NCBI RefSeq assembly: GCF_002082015.1
Contig: NZ_CP015109.1
Coordinates: 644,134 to 708,133, forward strand
Reading direction: 5' to 3'
Source of the DNA: Sporosarcina ureae
GTDB taxonomy: Bacteria > Bacillota > Bacilli > Bacillales_A > Planococcaceae
Length of the DNA: 64,000 bases
Position numbers and translations under genes: made by a program. How positions within the stretch are numbered: the first letter of the stretch is position 1; each line of letters starts with the position of its first letter. A model generated the notes under the pieces. That model did no database searches. It was not told the DNA's origin and saw only the letters and a list, made by a program, of their open reading frames with translations. Shown piece after piece: positions 7,815 through 18,040 of this stretch.

Positions 7815-7848
7815 TGCAAAAAAGACACCCCCGAAGAGATGCCTTTTC
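7815..7848 (-). terminator. Terminator of the 7857-8172 gene
   Basis: On the minus strand GGCATC and GGTGTC pair around TCTTCGGG and are followed by TTTTTTG, 9-40 nt after the reading-frame stop. Confidence 0.55.
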
Positions 7849-7856
7849 ACCGACTA

Positions 7857-8172
7857 TTAATTCCGTAACTTATCGTATATTCGATCCATGATACTAACTA
7901 ATAAACCTTCATGCTTGTCTAAAGCGGCCGATGCAGCTTCCACGATATTTTCAGATCGCATAGCGGTCGCCTGCTTATTCGCTACGTTCCACCGTGTAAA
8001 AGCTTCGATCAATTCTTGATGTTCACCTGCGAAAATTTCAGGTGGTGCTTCTTCTTTAATCGTTGTCGCTACACTAGTAAATCGCTTAGTGGCCCGTTTT
8101 ACACCTTCAGGGCTTCTCTTCAACTGCATGGATCATTTCATTAATCGCGTCGCCTATTCAACCTAACGCCAT
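7857..8172 (-). pseudogene. Hypothetical gene with broken N-terminus
   Basis: An open frame of 90 codons (7857-8129) encodes a helical protein (E-G-V-K-R-A-T-K-R-F near the start, S-I-M-D-R-I-Y-D-K-L-R-N at the end). Its ATG has no ribosome binding site. In a second frame, protein-like sequence precedes it: I-N-E-M-I-H-A-V-E-E-K-P, itself preceded by M-A-L-G and an in-frame TGA. Joining them across AAGCCCTGAAGG gives a longer plausible protein, so the gene appears to have suffered a frameshift and a nonsense mutation. No family is recognised. It is the last element of the accessory island before tyrS. Confidence 0.45.
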
Positions 8173-8215
8173 CGCGTACATCATATACTCTTTTTTTCAA
8201 TTTATGATCTCCCAG

Positions 8216-9484
<1,269 letters not shown>

Positions 9485-9504
9485 CTATTTCCTCCTATTT
9501 TCAA

Positions 9505-9728
9505 CATAAAAAGTCCCCACACGATCACAAAATGATCATGCAGGGACGTTAGTTGAGTAATTCATAACGCGGTACCACCCGGCTTGAGAGCTAAACTCTC
9601 CGGCTTTAAGGCGCCAATAACGTTGCGCAAGACGTACACTCCAAAACTGTAATTCATGTATAGTGCACCGAACAGCTTCCACCACCCGCTGTCTCTCTAG
9701 AACGGAACTCACTATCATTACTTCGGTT
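9505..9728 (-). promoter_or_regulatory. T-box riboswitch of tyrS with terminator
   Basis: Reading leftward, the leader contains the conserved T-box GGGTGGTACCGCG (9568-9580) and a terminator hairpin GTCCCTGCATGATCA / TGATCGTGTGGGGAC followed by TTTTTATG (9508-9547). The T-box pairs with part of the terminator to form the antiterminator. A tyrosine UAC triplet that could be the specifier occurs at 9658-9660, and another a few bases downstream; which one is read was not resolved. Confidence 0.92.
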
Positions 9729-9757
9729 TTTTCGTCATGTAATTTCGTATGAGTTCA

Positions 9758-9785
9758 ATTTTACCCAACTTCCAATGAAAGTCAA
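9758..9785 (-). promoter_or_regulatory. SigA promoter of tyrS
   Basis: On the minus strand TTGACT (9780-9785) and TAAAAT (9758-9763) are separated by 16 bp, directly upstream of the T-box leader. Confidence 0.6.
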
Positions 9786-9814
9786 CATTTATTGCATATT
9801 TCCTTTTGAATCTA

Positions 9815-9823
9815 TGATATAAT
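9815..9823 (+). promoter_or_regulatory. Extended -10 promoter of the PBP gene
   Basis: TGATATAAT is an extended -10 element (TGn-TATAAT). It overlaps the ATG at 9822, so that codon cannot be the translation start, which supports the TTG at 9852. Confidence 0.55.
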
Positions 9824-9851
9824 GAGAAGGATTTTTGGGGGGAGAGAAACT

Positions 9852-12800
9852 TTGAACAACGAAAAGAATAATAGAATGAAGCAGCTTGAAGATAAGTTTG
9901 AACAAGCGAAAAAAGAGCCTTGGGCCAAAAAACTTCGCATTGGAACCGGCGTACTTTGGAACTTGTTTATTTTACTCCTAATCTTCGCTGTCATCGGGGG
10001 CGTATTTGCGAGTTCAGTTGGTGCAGGATATTTCGCTTCTCTCGTTGCGAAAGAACCGTTACGTTCTAAAGAAGAGCTTCGAGATCAGGTGTTTACGTAT
10101 GAGGAAACATCTGAAATGTACTTTGCAGACGGTGTGTATCTAGGCAAGATCAACTCGGATATCGAGCGCCGACAAATTACGCTGGATAAAGTCAATCAGT
10201 ATGCAATAGATGCTGTGCTCGCTACTGAGGATGAATACTTCGCGGAACACAAAGGTGTCGTGCCAAAAGCGATATTCCGTGGTGTATTCCAAGATGTCAC
10301 GAACTCGGACAGTCAGACGGGCGGATCGACACTTACTCAACAGTTGGTGAAAAACCAGATTTTGACGAATGAAGTCTCGTATGAACGTAAAGCTAAAGAA
10401 ATTTTGTTGGCCATGCGCTTGGAACATTTCATGACAAAGGACGAAATTCTAGAAGCGTACTTGAACATCATTCCTTATGGTCGTGATGTGATGGGACAAA
10501 ATATCGCAGGCATCGAAACAGCTGCACGTGGAATCTTTGGCATTAAAGCCGCTGATTTAAGTTTACCGCAAGCTGCCTATATTGCGGGTATTCCACAAGC
10601 TCCTTATACGTACACGCCATTCTACAGTAAAAATCAAGGAATTAAAGAACGAGAAAAACTTATGTACGGTGTCAACCGAATGAAAACAGTATTGTTCAGA
10701 ATGCGTGATGCAGGGTATATTACGGATGCGGAATGGAAGGAAGCGAAAGCTTACGATGTAACGAAAGACTTTAGACAACCTTCACGCCGTGCAACGGAAC
10801 GTTATCCGTATGTCACGCAGGAAATTCAAAATCGCACAATCGAAATTTTAGCTGAAGTTTTAGCTGAAAAAGATGGCATCGATGCAGACCGTTTTGAAGG
10901 AGATTCCAAGATCAAAGAGAAATACGAAATCATGGCAGACCGTTCCATGCGTACAGATGGGTATCGGATCTACTCTACGATTAACAAGGAATTGTATGAC
11001 AAACTTAATGAGGTCGCTAATAACTTCCAATACTACGGATATACGTATACTTCACAATCAGTGGATGAAGAGTCCGGTAAAACGATTACTACTGAAAATC
11101 CCGTACAAGTCGGCGCGATGATGTTAGAGAATCACACTGGCAAAATATTATCGTTTGTCGGTGGTCGTGATTACGAGCTAGAGGCAATGAATCACTCTAC
11201 ACAAGCTTACAGAGAAAACGGTTCATCCATGAAACCACTGCTAGTCTACGCTCCAGCTATCGAGTATGGTGTCATTGGCGCAGGTAGTCCACTAGTGGAT
11301 GTGAAGTTTAGAAGAGGAAGCTACGCACCTGCCAACTACTTCGATCGCGAGCTTGGCGTATTACCAGCGCGTGAATCTTTGGCACGTTCACAAAACTTAT
11401 CTACTATACGCCTTTATGATCAAATAATAGATAGAAATCCAATTGATTTCCTTAAGAAAATGAAGTTCTCGAATGCTACTGATAGAGAAGGCTCTGGTCT
11501 AGCTGCTTCATTAGGAACAATGGATGTATCTGTAGAAGAAAATACAAATGCATACGCTACATTTGCCAATGGCGGACAATTTATTCAATCATATATGATC
11601 GAACGGATTGAAGACATGGATGGCAATATAATATTTGAACACAAAGCGGAGCCAACGGAAGTATTCAGTCCAGAAACTTCATATATCATCACCGATATGA
11701 TGCGTGATGTACTAAAAGGGAATGGTACAGCCGCAAGATTACCTGGTTTGATGAACTTCCGACCAGATTTGGCTGCGAAGACAGGGACATCCCAGCAATA
11801 TGGAGATGCTTGGCTAGTCGGCTATAATCCAAACGTATCGCTTGGTGTATGGATGGGGTATAAAGAGCGTACCACTCCGTTATATCACGGCTACAACAGT
11901 GGTCAAATGCATCCATCAGAGCGGACAGCAAGATTGTATGCCCAATTGATGAATACAGCCAATACAGTAATACCTGACACGATCAAAGCAAGAGATACAT
12001 TTAAGCGCCCTAACGGCGTTGTCACACGTTCGTTCTGTGGTATATCAGGACTTGCTCCTTCTAAAGCTTGTGCAGCAGCTGGACTTGTCCGATCGGATTT
12101 ATTTAATTCGAAAAAGATGGTGCCGACAAAAGTGGATGACAGTATTGTTTCCTCTTCGGCCGTTCGAGTGAATGGTAGACTTTACCGGGCGCTAGCTTCT
12201 ACTCCACGTGAATTTGTTACATCAGGAGGAATTGGCGTAACGACTGAATATGGCAAGCGCATGCTTGGACGATTGGGCGGAGATGCGTCCAAACTACTTG
12301 CAGGTCGTGGCGCTTATTCAAACAGTGTCGCAGGATCAACGTTCCCTGCAAACAATGTGCCACCTGCAGCCGTATCGGCAGGACAAAATGGTTCCGTCCT
12401 TACATGGACCGGCTCCTCTTCAAATGATGTAATCGGTTATTACATTTATCAAAACGGCGTCAGAATCGGTACAGTTCGTGACGGGGCTTCTAGATCGTAC
12501 AAAATCGGATATGGTTCATATTACGTGCGCGCAGTAGATATTACCGGCCTGCTATCAGGACCTTCAAACACGGTAACCAATGCTGCACCTGCACCAAAGC
12601 CAGAACCGAAACCAAATACGAATTCTGGAACGAAACCGGGAACGACAACTCCAGAAGCGAAGCCGGATGCAAAACCGCAGACAAATACTGAATCAAAACC
12701 GGAAACTACACCGGAAGCTACACCAGAACCAAAACCAGAAACGAAGCCAGACGCTACACCGGAACCAAAGCCGGATGCAGCGCCTGCAGCAAAAGAATAA
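9852..12800 (+). CDS. Class A penicillin-binding protein (transglycosylase/transpeptidase)
   Basis: This bifunctional enzyme polymerises and cross-links peptidoglycan outside the membrane. The TTG start follows GGGGGGAG with good spacing and gives 982 residues. One membrane anchor lies at about 33-57. The GT51 domain shows E-D-E-Y-F-x-x-H-K-G near 126 and G-G-S-T-L-T-Q-Q near 167. The transpeptidase domain shows S-S-M-K (catalytic serine near 458), S-Q-N near 513 and K-T-G-T near 643. A fibronectin type III-like domain follows (about 840-920), then a disordered tail of repeated P-E-P-K-P and K-P-x-A-T-P units. B. subtilis lacks a PBP here, but other Bacillales place one beside tyrS. The gene is monocistronic with a strong terminator. 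It is PBP1A-like; the exact orthologue is uncertain. Confidence 0.93.
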   Translation: MNNEKNNRMKQLEDKFEQAKKEPWAKKLRIGTGVLWNLFILLLIFAVIGGVFASSVGAGYFASLVAKEPLRSKEELRDQVFTYEETSEMYFADGVYLGKINSDIERRQITLDKVNQYAIDAVLATEDEYFAEHKGVVPKAIFRGVFQDVTNSDSQTGGSTLTQQLVKNQILTNEVSYERKAKEILLAMRLEHFMTKDEILEAYLNIIPYGRDVMGQNIAGIETAARGIFGIKAADLSLPQAAYIAGIPQAPYTYTPFYSKNQGIKEREKLMYGVNRMKTVLFRMRDAGYITDAEWKEAKAYDVTKDFRQPSRRATERYPYVTQEIQNRTIEILAEVLAEKDGIDADRFEGDSKIKEKYEIMADRSMRTDGYRIYSTINKELYDKLNEVANNFQYYGYTYTSQSVDEESGKTITTENPVQVGAMMLENHTGKILSFVGGRDYELEAMNHSTQAYRENGSSMKPLLVYAPAIEYGVIGAGSPLVDVKFRRGSYAPANYFDRELGVLPARESLARSQNLSTIRLYDQIIDRNPIDFLKKMKFSNATDREGSGLAASLGTMDVSVEENTNAYATFANGGQFIQSYMIERIEDMDGNIIFEHKAEPTEVFSPETSYIITDMMRDVLKGNGTAARLPGLMNFRPDLAAKTGTSQQYGDAWLVGYNPNVSLGVWMGYKERTTPLYHGYNSGQMHPSERTARLYAQLMNTANTVIPDTIKARDTFKRPNGVVTRSFCGISGLAPSKACAAAGLVRSDLFNSKKMVPTKVDDSIVSSSAVRVNGRLYRALASTPREFVTSGGIGVTTEYGKRMLGRLGGDASKLLAGRGAYSNSVAGSTFPANNVPPAAVSAGQNGSVLTWTGSSSNDVIGYYIYQNGVRIGTVRDGASRSYKIGYGSYYVRAVDITGLLSGPSNTVTNAAPAPKPEPKPNTNSGTKPGTTTPEAKPDAKPQTNTESKPETTPEATPEPKPETKPDATPEPKPDAAPAAKE

Positions 12801-12808
12801 CTAACGAG

Positions 12809-12848
12809 CCGGATGACATGTCTATACTGTCATCCGGTTTTGTTTTGT
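12809..12848 (+). terminator. PBP gene terminator
   Basis: A perfect 10-bp stem CCGGATGACA / TGTCATCCGG with a 9-nt loop is followed by TTTTGTTTTG. Confidence 0.9.
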
Positions 12849-13087
12849 CTATACAAGAATTTGCTGAAGTGAATGGAAGACTGTCATCTCTAATTCATTG
12901 CATTTTTTCTTCTCTTCACTTATTATTTATGACTCTAATTATAATTACCGACAATTCTGTGATTTAATGATAATAATATACTTTTCCACTCGATCAATTG
13001 TATACTTAACACAGAGCAATACGTATCGAACTTCCAGCAACTACTTGAGCGTACAACGAGTAGAAATATTAGGAAGAGGTGAACTAT

Positions 13088-13720
13088 GTGGAACATAAAA
13101 AGACCTACTTTTCCAGGACATTTCCGCATGAAGAAGGTGAACTAGTCATTGAAGGGCCTGTTTCATCGGAGCGACTGGCCTCGTTTGAATTTCATGAGGG
13201 ATTGAAAGCATTCCGTCCATCTAAACAACAACAAGAAGCACTAGTGAAAATCGCTACGTTCCCTGAAGGCCGGATCAATGTTGCGAGAATCGATAATATG
13301 ATTGTTGGATATGTTACATTTTTATATCCTGATCCACTCGAACGCTGGTATGAAGCCGATATGGATAATTTAATAGAACTAGGCGCCGTTGAAGTGGTGG
13401 CTGCTTATCGCGGTGCTCGTATCGGTAAATCCTTACTGGAATTATCGATGCTGGATGATGCCATGGAAGATTATATTATTATTACGACTGAATATTATTG
13501 GCACTGGGATTTAAAAGGCACTGGTTTGAACGTATGGGACTATCGCAACATGATGGAGAAAATGATGCGTGCAGGCGGTTTGGAATTTTTCTCCACCGAC
13601 GATCCTGAAGTCTCTTCCCACCCTGCCAATGCGCTAATGGCGAGAATCGGAAATCGAGTCGATCAACAATCCATCGAACGCTTTGATCGTGTCCGTTTCA
13701 AACACCGTGTTAATTACTGA
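13088..13720 (+). CDS. acuA: Protein acetyltransferase AcuA
   Basis: AcuA is a GNAT acetyltransferase that inactivates acetyl-CoA synthetase (AcsA) by acetylating its active-site lysine. The GTG at 13088 is preferred because AGAGGTGA lies 5 nt upstream and yields 210 residues, the length of B. subtilis AcuA; the frame extends 9 nt further. Recognisable stretches include the N-terminal E-H-K-K-T-Y, L-Y-P-D-P-L-E-R-W and the acetyl-CoA loop R-G-A-R-I-G-K-S. It is the first gene of acuABC. TATACT at 13001-13006 may be its -10 element. No cre site was found upstream, unlike the known CcpA control of the B. subtilis operon. Confidence 0.95.
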   Translation: MEHKKTYFSRTFPHEEGELVIEGPVSSERLASFEFHEGLKAFRPSKQQQEALVKIATFPEGRINVARIDNMIVGYVTFLYPDPLERWYEADMDNLIELGAVEVVAAYRGARIGKSLLELSMLDDAMEDYIIITTEYYWHWDLKGTGLNVWDYRNMMEKMMRAGGLEFFSTDDPEVSSHPANALMARIGNRVDQQSIERFDRVRFKHRVNY

Positions 13721-13735
13721 AAGTGAGGAATGATC

Positions 13736-14380
13736 ATGCTAATACAGGATATTATGAAAAAAGACGTAATTACGCTTCATTCTACGCATACGATTGCAGA
13801 TGCAGTACAGCTGATGAAGGAGAAACGTATCCGCCACATCCCGATTGTAAAAGATGGGCGGATCGAAGGACTAGTGACAGACCGTGACGTTAAAGAAGCT
13901 TCTCCTTCTAGCATTTCGGAAAGATTGGAACCTTCACTTTACGAAACAACACTCGATAAAATTATGAAAACCGATTTGCTAATCGGTCATCCGCGGGACT
14001 TTGCGGAAGAAGCTGCATTAATGTTTTATACGTATGAAATTGGTTGTTTACCCATCGTTTCTAATTATCAGCTAGTCGGCATTCTGACTAAAACCGATTT
14101 ACTCTATAACTATATTGAATTAACAGGTGCCAATCAGCCAAGTTCACATATTCAAATACGTGTTCCGAACACGCCTGGTATTTTGTATGAAGCATCTAAA
14201 GTATTTCACGATCACAATACAAATGTACTCAGTGTGCTCGTCTATCCTTATCAAGATAATGAAGAGTACAAAATCTTGGCGATCCGCATTAAACGCATGA
14301 ACCCTCTTCCAATTATCGACGGATTAAAAAAGCAAGGATTCGAAGTTCTTTGGCCAAGTGAACCGGAGATAGGCGTATGA
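13736..14380 (+). CDS. acuB: AcuB, CBS and ACT domain protein
   Basis: AcuB belongs to the acetoin/acetate utilisation operon; its biochemical role is not settled. The 214-residue protein has two CBS domains (about 1-60 and 75-130, with L-V-T-D-R-D and I-L-T-K-T-D-L-L), which usually bind adenosine nucleotides. A C-terminal ACT-like domain follows from about 140 (V-P-N-T-P-G-I-L-Y-E-A). The ATG at 13736 is preferred over one 6 nt upstream because GTGAGGA is then correctly spaced and the length equals B. subtilis AcuB. It lies 15 nt after acuA and overlaps acuC by 4 nt, so the three are translationally coupled. Confidence 0.95.
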   Translation: MLIQDIMKKDVITLHSTHTIADAVQLMKEKRIRHIPIVKDGRIEGLVTDRDVKEASPSSISERLEPSLYETTLDKIMKTDLLIGHPRDFAEEAALMFYTYEIGCLPIVSNYQLVGILTKTDLLYNYIELTGANQPSSHIQIRVPNTPGILYEASKVFHDHNTNVLSVLVYPYQDNEEYKILAIRIKRMNPLPIIDGLKKQGFEVLWPSEPEIGV

Positions 14381-15531
14381 AAAAACAAGCGAGTTTTGTC
14401 TTTTCTCCTGACCAATTAAACTATGAATTTTCGGATACCCACCCTTTTAATCAAAAGCGAATCATTCTAACAAAGGATTTACTAGACGAAATGAATACGA
14501 TTCAGCCTGATGATATTGTTGTACCGCGCACAGCCACAGACGAAGAATTGCTTCTGGCTCATGACGCAAAATATATCGAAATCGTAAAAAAAGCGAGCCA
14601 GGGAGATGTCAACGAAAATATCGGTAGTATCTATGGAATCGGCACGGAAGATACACCATTTTTCACCGGTATGCATGAGGCGAGTGCATTGCTTGTGGGT
14701 GGCACACTTACAGCGATTGAAGAAGTAATGGAAGGTCGTTCACGATATGCGCTGAACCTCGGTGGCGGCTTGCATCACGGCTTCCAAGGAAAAGCTTCTG
14801 GCTTTTGTATTTATAATGATAGTTCAGTAGCGATTAAATACTTACAGCAAAAATATGGCGCGCGCGTATTATACGTAGATACCGATGCGCACCATGGCGA
14901 CGGCGTGCAATGGACGTTTTACGATGACCCGAATGTCTGTACATTCTCCATTCACGAAACAGGCCGCTACTTATTTCCCGGGACAGGCAACGTGACGGAA
15001 CGAGGAAATGGAGCAGGTTATGGCACGTCATTCAACTTTCCTGTAGATGCATTTACGGAAGACGAATCTTTCTTATATATCTATAAAACTGCCTTACGGG
15101 AAGTAGTAGAACACTTCAAGCCAGACGTCATTCTTACCCAAAATGGAGCAGATGCGCATTACTTCGATCCACTTACGCATCTGTATAGCACTATGAAGAT
15201 CTACGAAGAAATTCCGAAACTAGCAAAAGAACTCGCGGATGAGTTCTGTGACGGGAAGTGGATTGCCATAGGCGGTGGTGGATACGATATCTGGCGTGTA
15301 GTACCTCGCGCGTGGTCGCACCTCTGGCTGACTATGAAGGACATCCCGACACCCACTGGTCGACTCCCAGAAGCTTGGCTAAACAAATGGCAACCCGAAT
15401 CACCCGTTTCCCTTATCGAGACGTGGGAAGACCCTGAGGACTTATATGAACCAGTCCCCCGTAAAAAGGATATCAACGAAAAAAACGAACAAATGCTGAC
15501 GAGAGCTTTGCACGTCATTCGAAAACACTAA
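14377..15531 (+). CDS. acuC: Protein deacetylase AcuC
   Basis: AcuC is a zinc-dependent deacetylase of the class I/II histone deacetylase fold that removes the acetyl group added to acetyl-CoA synthetase by AcuA. The 384-residue sequence shows the typical elements: G-G-G-L-H-H-G near 130, the metal-ligand stretch D-T-D-A-H-H-G-D-G near 168, and G-G-G-G-Y near 303. The ATG overlaps the acuB stop (ATGA), confirming the operon. A strong terminator follows. A sirtuin at 56733, as an NAD-dependent deacetylase, could act on the same target. Confidence 0.96.
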   Translation: MKKQASFVFSPDQLNYEFSDTHPFNQKRIILTKDLLDEMNTIQPDDIVVPRTATDEELLLAHDAKYIEIVKKASQGDVNENIGSIYGIGTEDTPFFTGMHEASALLVGGTLTAIEEVMEGRSRYALNLGGGLHHGFQGKASGFCIYNDSSVAIKYLQQKYGARVLYVDTDAHHGDGVQWTFYDDPNVCTFSIHETGRYLFPGTGNVTERGNGAGYGTSFNFPVDAFTEDESFLYIYKTALREVVEHFKPDVILTQNGADAHYFDPLTHLYSTMKIYEEIPKLAKELADEFCDGKWIAIGGGGYDIWRVVPRAWSHLWLTMKDIPTPTGRLPEAWLNKWQPESPVSLIETWEDPEDLYEPVPRKKDINEKNEQMLTRALHVIRKH

Positions 15532-15536
15532 TAAAA

Positions 15537-15570
15537 AGCAACTTATCTTCTTGATAAGTTGCTGTTTGTT
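15537..15570 (+). terminator. acuABC terminator
   Basis: AGCAACTTATC and GATAAGTTGCT form a perfect 11-bp stem with a 5-nt loop, followed by GTTTGTT. Confidence 0.85.
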
Positions 15571-15656
15571 CGTATATTTTTCAACTATAAGGTAGTAGTA
15601 TTTTAAGTTTTGCACACAACGCTACTTAACCTTCGTTACAGATACCGACTCCCACC

Positions 15657-16658
15657 TTACTTCTTAACCGACTGTCGCTCTTCCAAATAGTAAGGTAGTA
15701 CAACTTCGGTCTCTTCCACTTCTTCTTCATTCATCAACTTCGTCAACAAACGCATCGATACGGCACCTAGGTCATACAATGGCACGACAATCGCAGTCAA
15801 CTGCGGACGAACGATACGCGCAAGAATAGAGTGTTGGAAACAAATGATCTCTAAATCCTCAGGAATTCTAAGATTTTCATCCCGCACGCCATTCATAATA
15901 CCAATTGCGACTTCGTCACTACTCGTCATGACAGCCGTTGGTCGATCAGAAAGCTTTCCTAGCACATTCCAGCTTTCGTACGCATCGTCATACGTATTGT
16001 CGGTTTCCACGATCAATGACTCATCGATCGTCATTCCCGCTTCTTCCAACGCGCGAATATATCCCACACGCTTGCACACACGATTAATGTCCCGCGTAAA
16101 CGGTCCCGAAACAAATGCAATACGCTTGTGGCCATTGTCGATCAACCTCTTTGTCACTTCATATGCGGCTTGTTCATGATCAATATTGACAGAGGGTAAA
16201 TTGGTTTCAAAATCCAACGTCCCTGCCAAGACGATTGGAACATTCGCTGTTTTCATTTCTTTACGTACTTCAGGTGAAATAGAATCACTCATGAAGATCA
16301 GCCCGTCTACTTGCTTACCTAAATGGTCTTCGAACAACTCCACTTCTCGAGAAGTACTCTTGTCCGAGTTGGAGATGATAATATTGTACTCATACATCGT
16401 GGCAACGTCTGCAATCCCTCTGGATAGCTCGGCGTAGTAACTCTTAGACATATCCGGGACAATGACCCCAATCGTCGTAGTACGCTTGCTGGCCAGTCCA
16501 CGAGCGACAGCGTTTGGCCGGTATCCCAATCGTTCAATACAGTCCAATACTTTTTTGCGAGTCGCCGGCTTCACGTTTTGATTGCCGTTCACTACACGTG
16601 AAACCGTTGCCATCGATACGTTCGCTTCTCTTGCTACATCGTAAATAGTGATCGCCAT
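15657..16658 (-). CDS. ccpA: Catabolite control protein A
   Basis: CcpA is the LacI-family regulator that, with HPr-Ser46-P, controls carbon catabolite repression through cre sites. The 333-residue product opens with the helix-turn-helix Y-D-V-A-R-E-A-N-V-S-M-A-T-V-S-R-V-V-N and continues into a periplasmic-binding-protein-like sensor domain (I-G-V-I-V-P-D near 63). Length and position beside acuABC and aroA match B. subtilis ccpA. The ATG has a strong AGGAGGAG site. The motPS genes that separate acuC from ccpA in B. subtilis are absent. Matching cre sites are seen at 89 and 49587. Confidence 0.96.
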   Translation of the reverse strand: MAITIYDVAREANVSMATVSRVVNGNQNVKPATRKKVLDCIERLGYRPNAVARGLASKRTTTIGVIVPDMSKSYYAELSRGIADVATMYEYNIIISNSDKSTSREVELFEDHLGKQVDGLIFMSDSISPEVRKEMKTANVPIVLAGTLDFETNLPSVNIDHEQAAYEVTKRLIDNGHKRIAFVSGPFTRDINRVCKRVGYIRALEEAGMTIDESLIVETDNTYDDAYESWNVLGKLSDRPTAVMTSSDEVAIGIMNGVRDENLRIPEDLEIICFQHSILARIVRPQLTAIVVPLYDLGAVSMRLLTKLMNEEEVEETEVVLPYYLEERQSVKK

Positions 16659-16713
16659 TTTTGCTCCTCCTGTCTTTATTCTTTACTAGTATACCGTGTT
16701 CTACTGGACTTTT

Positions 16714-16757
16714 GTGTTTTTCTGTGCAGAATTCTGTCATTCTATACAGAAAAACAC
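16714..16757. repeat. Perfect 12-bp inverted repeat upstream of ccpA
   Basis: GTGTTTTTCTGT at 16714-16725 and ACAGAAAAACAC at 16746-16757 flank a 20-bp centre that contains AGAATTCT. It lies just upstream of the ccpA promoter region and overlaps the T-tract of the aroA terminator. It may be an operator or part of an extended RNA structure. Confidence 0.6.
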
Positions 16758-16785
16758 CGACCTTTACTAATAAAGGATCGGTGTT
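16749..16785 (-). terminator. aroA terminator
   Basis: AACACCGA(T)CCTTTA and TAAAGG(T)CGGTGTT form a long stem followed by TTTTCTG on the minus strand, immediately after the aroA stop. Confidence 0.85.
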
Positions 16786-16792
16786 GGATGTT

Positions 16793-17875
16793 TTAGATCG
16801 TTTGGTGTGTGTTCATGAAGCGAGTAATCTCTTCGTAGAACTTGTCAAACTGCTCAATATCCATTTGCTGTGCTGAATCCGATAATGCTACGGCTGGGTC
16901 CGGATGAACCTCTGCCATAACGCCGTCTGCTCCTACTGCAATTGCTGCTTTCGCTGTCGGAAGCAATAAATCTTTGCGGCCAGTGGAGTGTGTAACATCC
17001 ACGAATACCGGTAAGTGCGTTTCTTGCTTCAAGATGGGAACAGCAGAGATGTCCAGCGTGTTTCGAGTTGCCGTCTCATATGTACGAATTCCTCGCTCAC
17101 ATAACATAATCTCCGTATTACCTTTAGATATAATATATTCAGCTGCATTGACGAACTCAGAAATCGTTGCAGACATTCCACGCTTCAGAAGTACTGGCTT
17201 ATTGACCATTCCAGCTTCTTTCAGCAATTCAAAGTTCTGCATGTTACGTGCACCGATTTGGATCACATCGATGTATTCGAGTGCTTCCTCTAAGTGTGAT
17301 GGTGTAATGATTTCTGTGACGATCGAAAGCCCAGTTTCATCTGCAACTCGCTTGAGAATTTTTAAACCTTCCAAGCCTAAACCTTGGAAATCATATGGAG
17401 ATGTACGTGGCTTGTAAGCTCCCCCACGAATCATCGTTAATCCTTTTGCTTTGATTGACTTGGCTACTGCCAAAACCTGCTCGTAAGATTCTACTGCACA
17501 AGGTCCGAATACGAAAGAAGGATGTCCGTCTCCGATTTTATGGCCGTTTACATCAACAATCGTGTCTTCAGGCTTTTTAGTACGGGATACGAGCAATGCA
17601 TTCTTCTGCTCATCTTGCTGTACTTCAAGTGCTGACATGAAAATAGATTTAAATACTTGTTCAAGGATACCGTCTGGTAAAGGACCGTGATTTACCTTCT
17701 TCAAGACGTTGAGCATCTCGCGTTCGCGAACCGGATCGTATCTATTTACACCTTGCTTTTCTTTTAATTTACCAATTTCTTGGATAACGCCTGTACGTTC
17801 GTTGATCAATTTCAGAATATCTAAGTTCAACTGATCGATAGTACCTCTCAACTCACCTAAATCTTGCTTGCTCAT
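16793..17875 (-). CDS. aroA: Bifunctional chorismate mutase / DAHP synthase
   Basis: This enzyme catalyses the first step of the shikimate pathway (DAHP from PEP and erythrose 4-phosphate) and carries an N-terminal chorismate mutase domain (about 1-90) that acts as a feedback sensor. The DAHP synthase core shows G-P-C-A-V-E-S near 137, [11 protein letters not shown] near 162 and the H-S-T-G-R region. The start is the ATG at 17873-17875 with a GAGGAG site, giving 360 residues like B. subtilis AroA; the frame extends 14 codons upstream without support. The name follows B. subtilis usage and is not E. coli AroA (EPSP synthase). It sits directly upstream of ccpA on the same strand, separated by a terminator. 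Confidence 0.96.
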   Translation of the reverse strand: MSKQDLGELRGTIDQLNLDILKLINERTGVIQEIGKLKEKQGVNRYDPVREREMLNVLKKVNHGPLPDGILEQVFKSIFMSALEVQQDEQKNALLVSRTKKPEDTIVDVNGHKIGDGHPSFVFGPCAVESYEQVLAVAKSIKAKGLTMIRGGAYKPRTSPYDFQGLGLEGLKILKRVADETGLSIVTEIITPSHLEEALEYIDVIQIGARNMQNFELLKEAGMVNKPVLLKRGMSATISEFVNAAEYIISKGNTEIMLCERGIRTYETATRNTLDISAVPILKQETHLPVFVDVTHSTGRKDLLLPTAKAAIAVGADGVMAEVHPDPAVALSDSAQQMDIEQFDKFYEEITRFMNTHQTI

Positions 17876-17951
17876 AATACCTGTCTCCTCCCCGTACATA
17901 TCTTCCTTTTCTAACACCGGAATCTATGGTACATTTTTATATAATAGACCT

Positions 17952-17980
17952 AGTATAATGAATACTCTTAGAAAAGTCAC
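17952..17980 (-). promoter_or_regulatory. Candidate promoter of aroA
   Basis: On the minus strand GTGACT (17975-17980) and TATACT (17952-17957) are 17 bp apart, about 75 nt upstream of the aroA start. Confidence 0.5.
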
Positions 17981-18040
17981 GCAATTTCATCGAATAAATA
18001 AATATTCACTATTTTCACATAGAAAAAACTTGAAAAGAGG

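Noticed and set aside
12580-12804. Basic Gln/Arg/Asn-rich frame at the end of the PBP gene
   Set aside because: It is an out-of-frame reading of the Pro/Glu/Lys repeat tail of the PBP.
12850-13087. Expected cre site upstream of acuABC
   Set aside because: No sequence close to the cre consensus was found in this interval.
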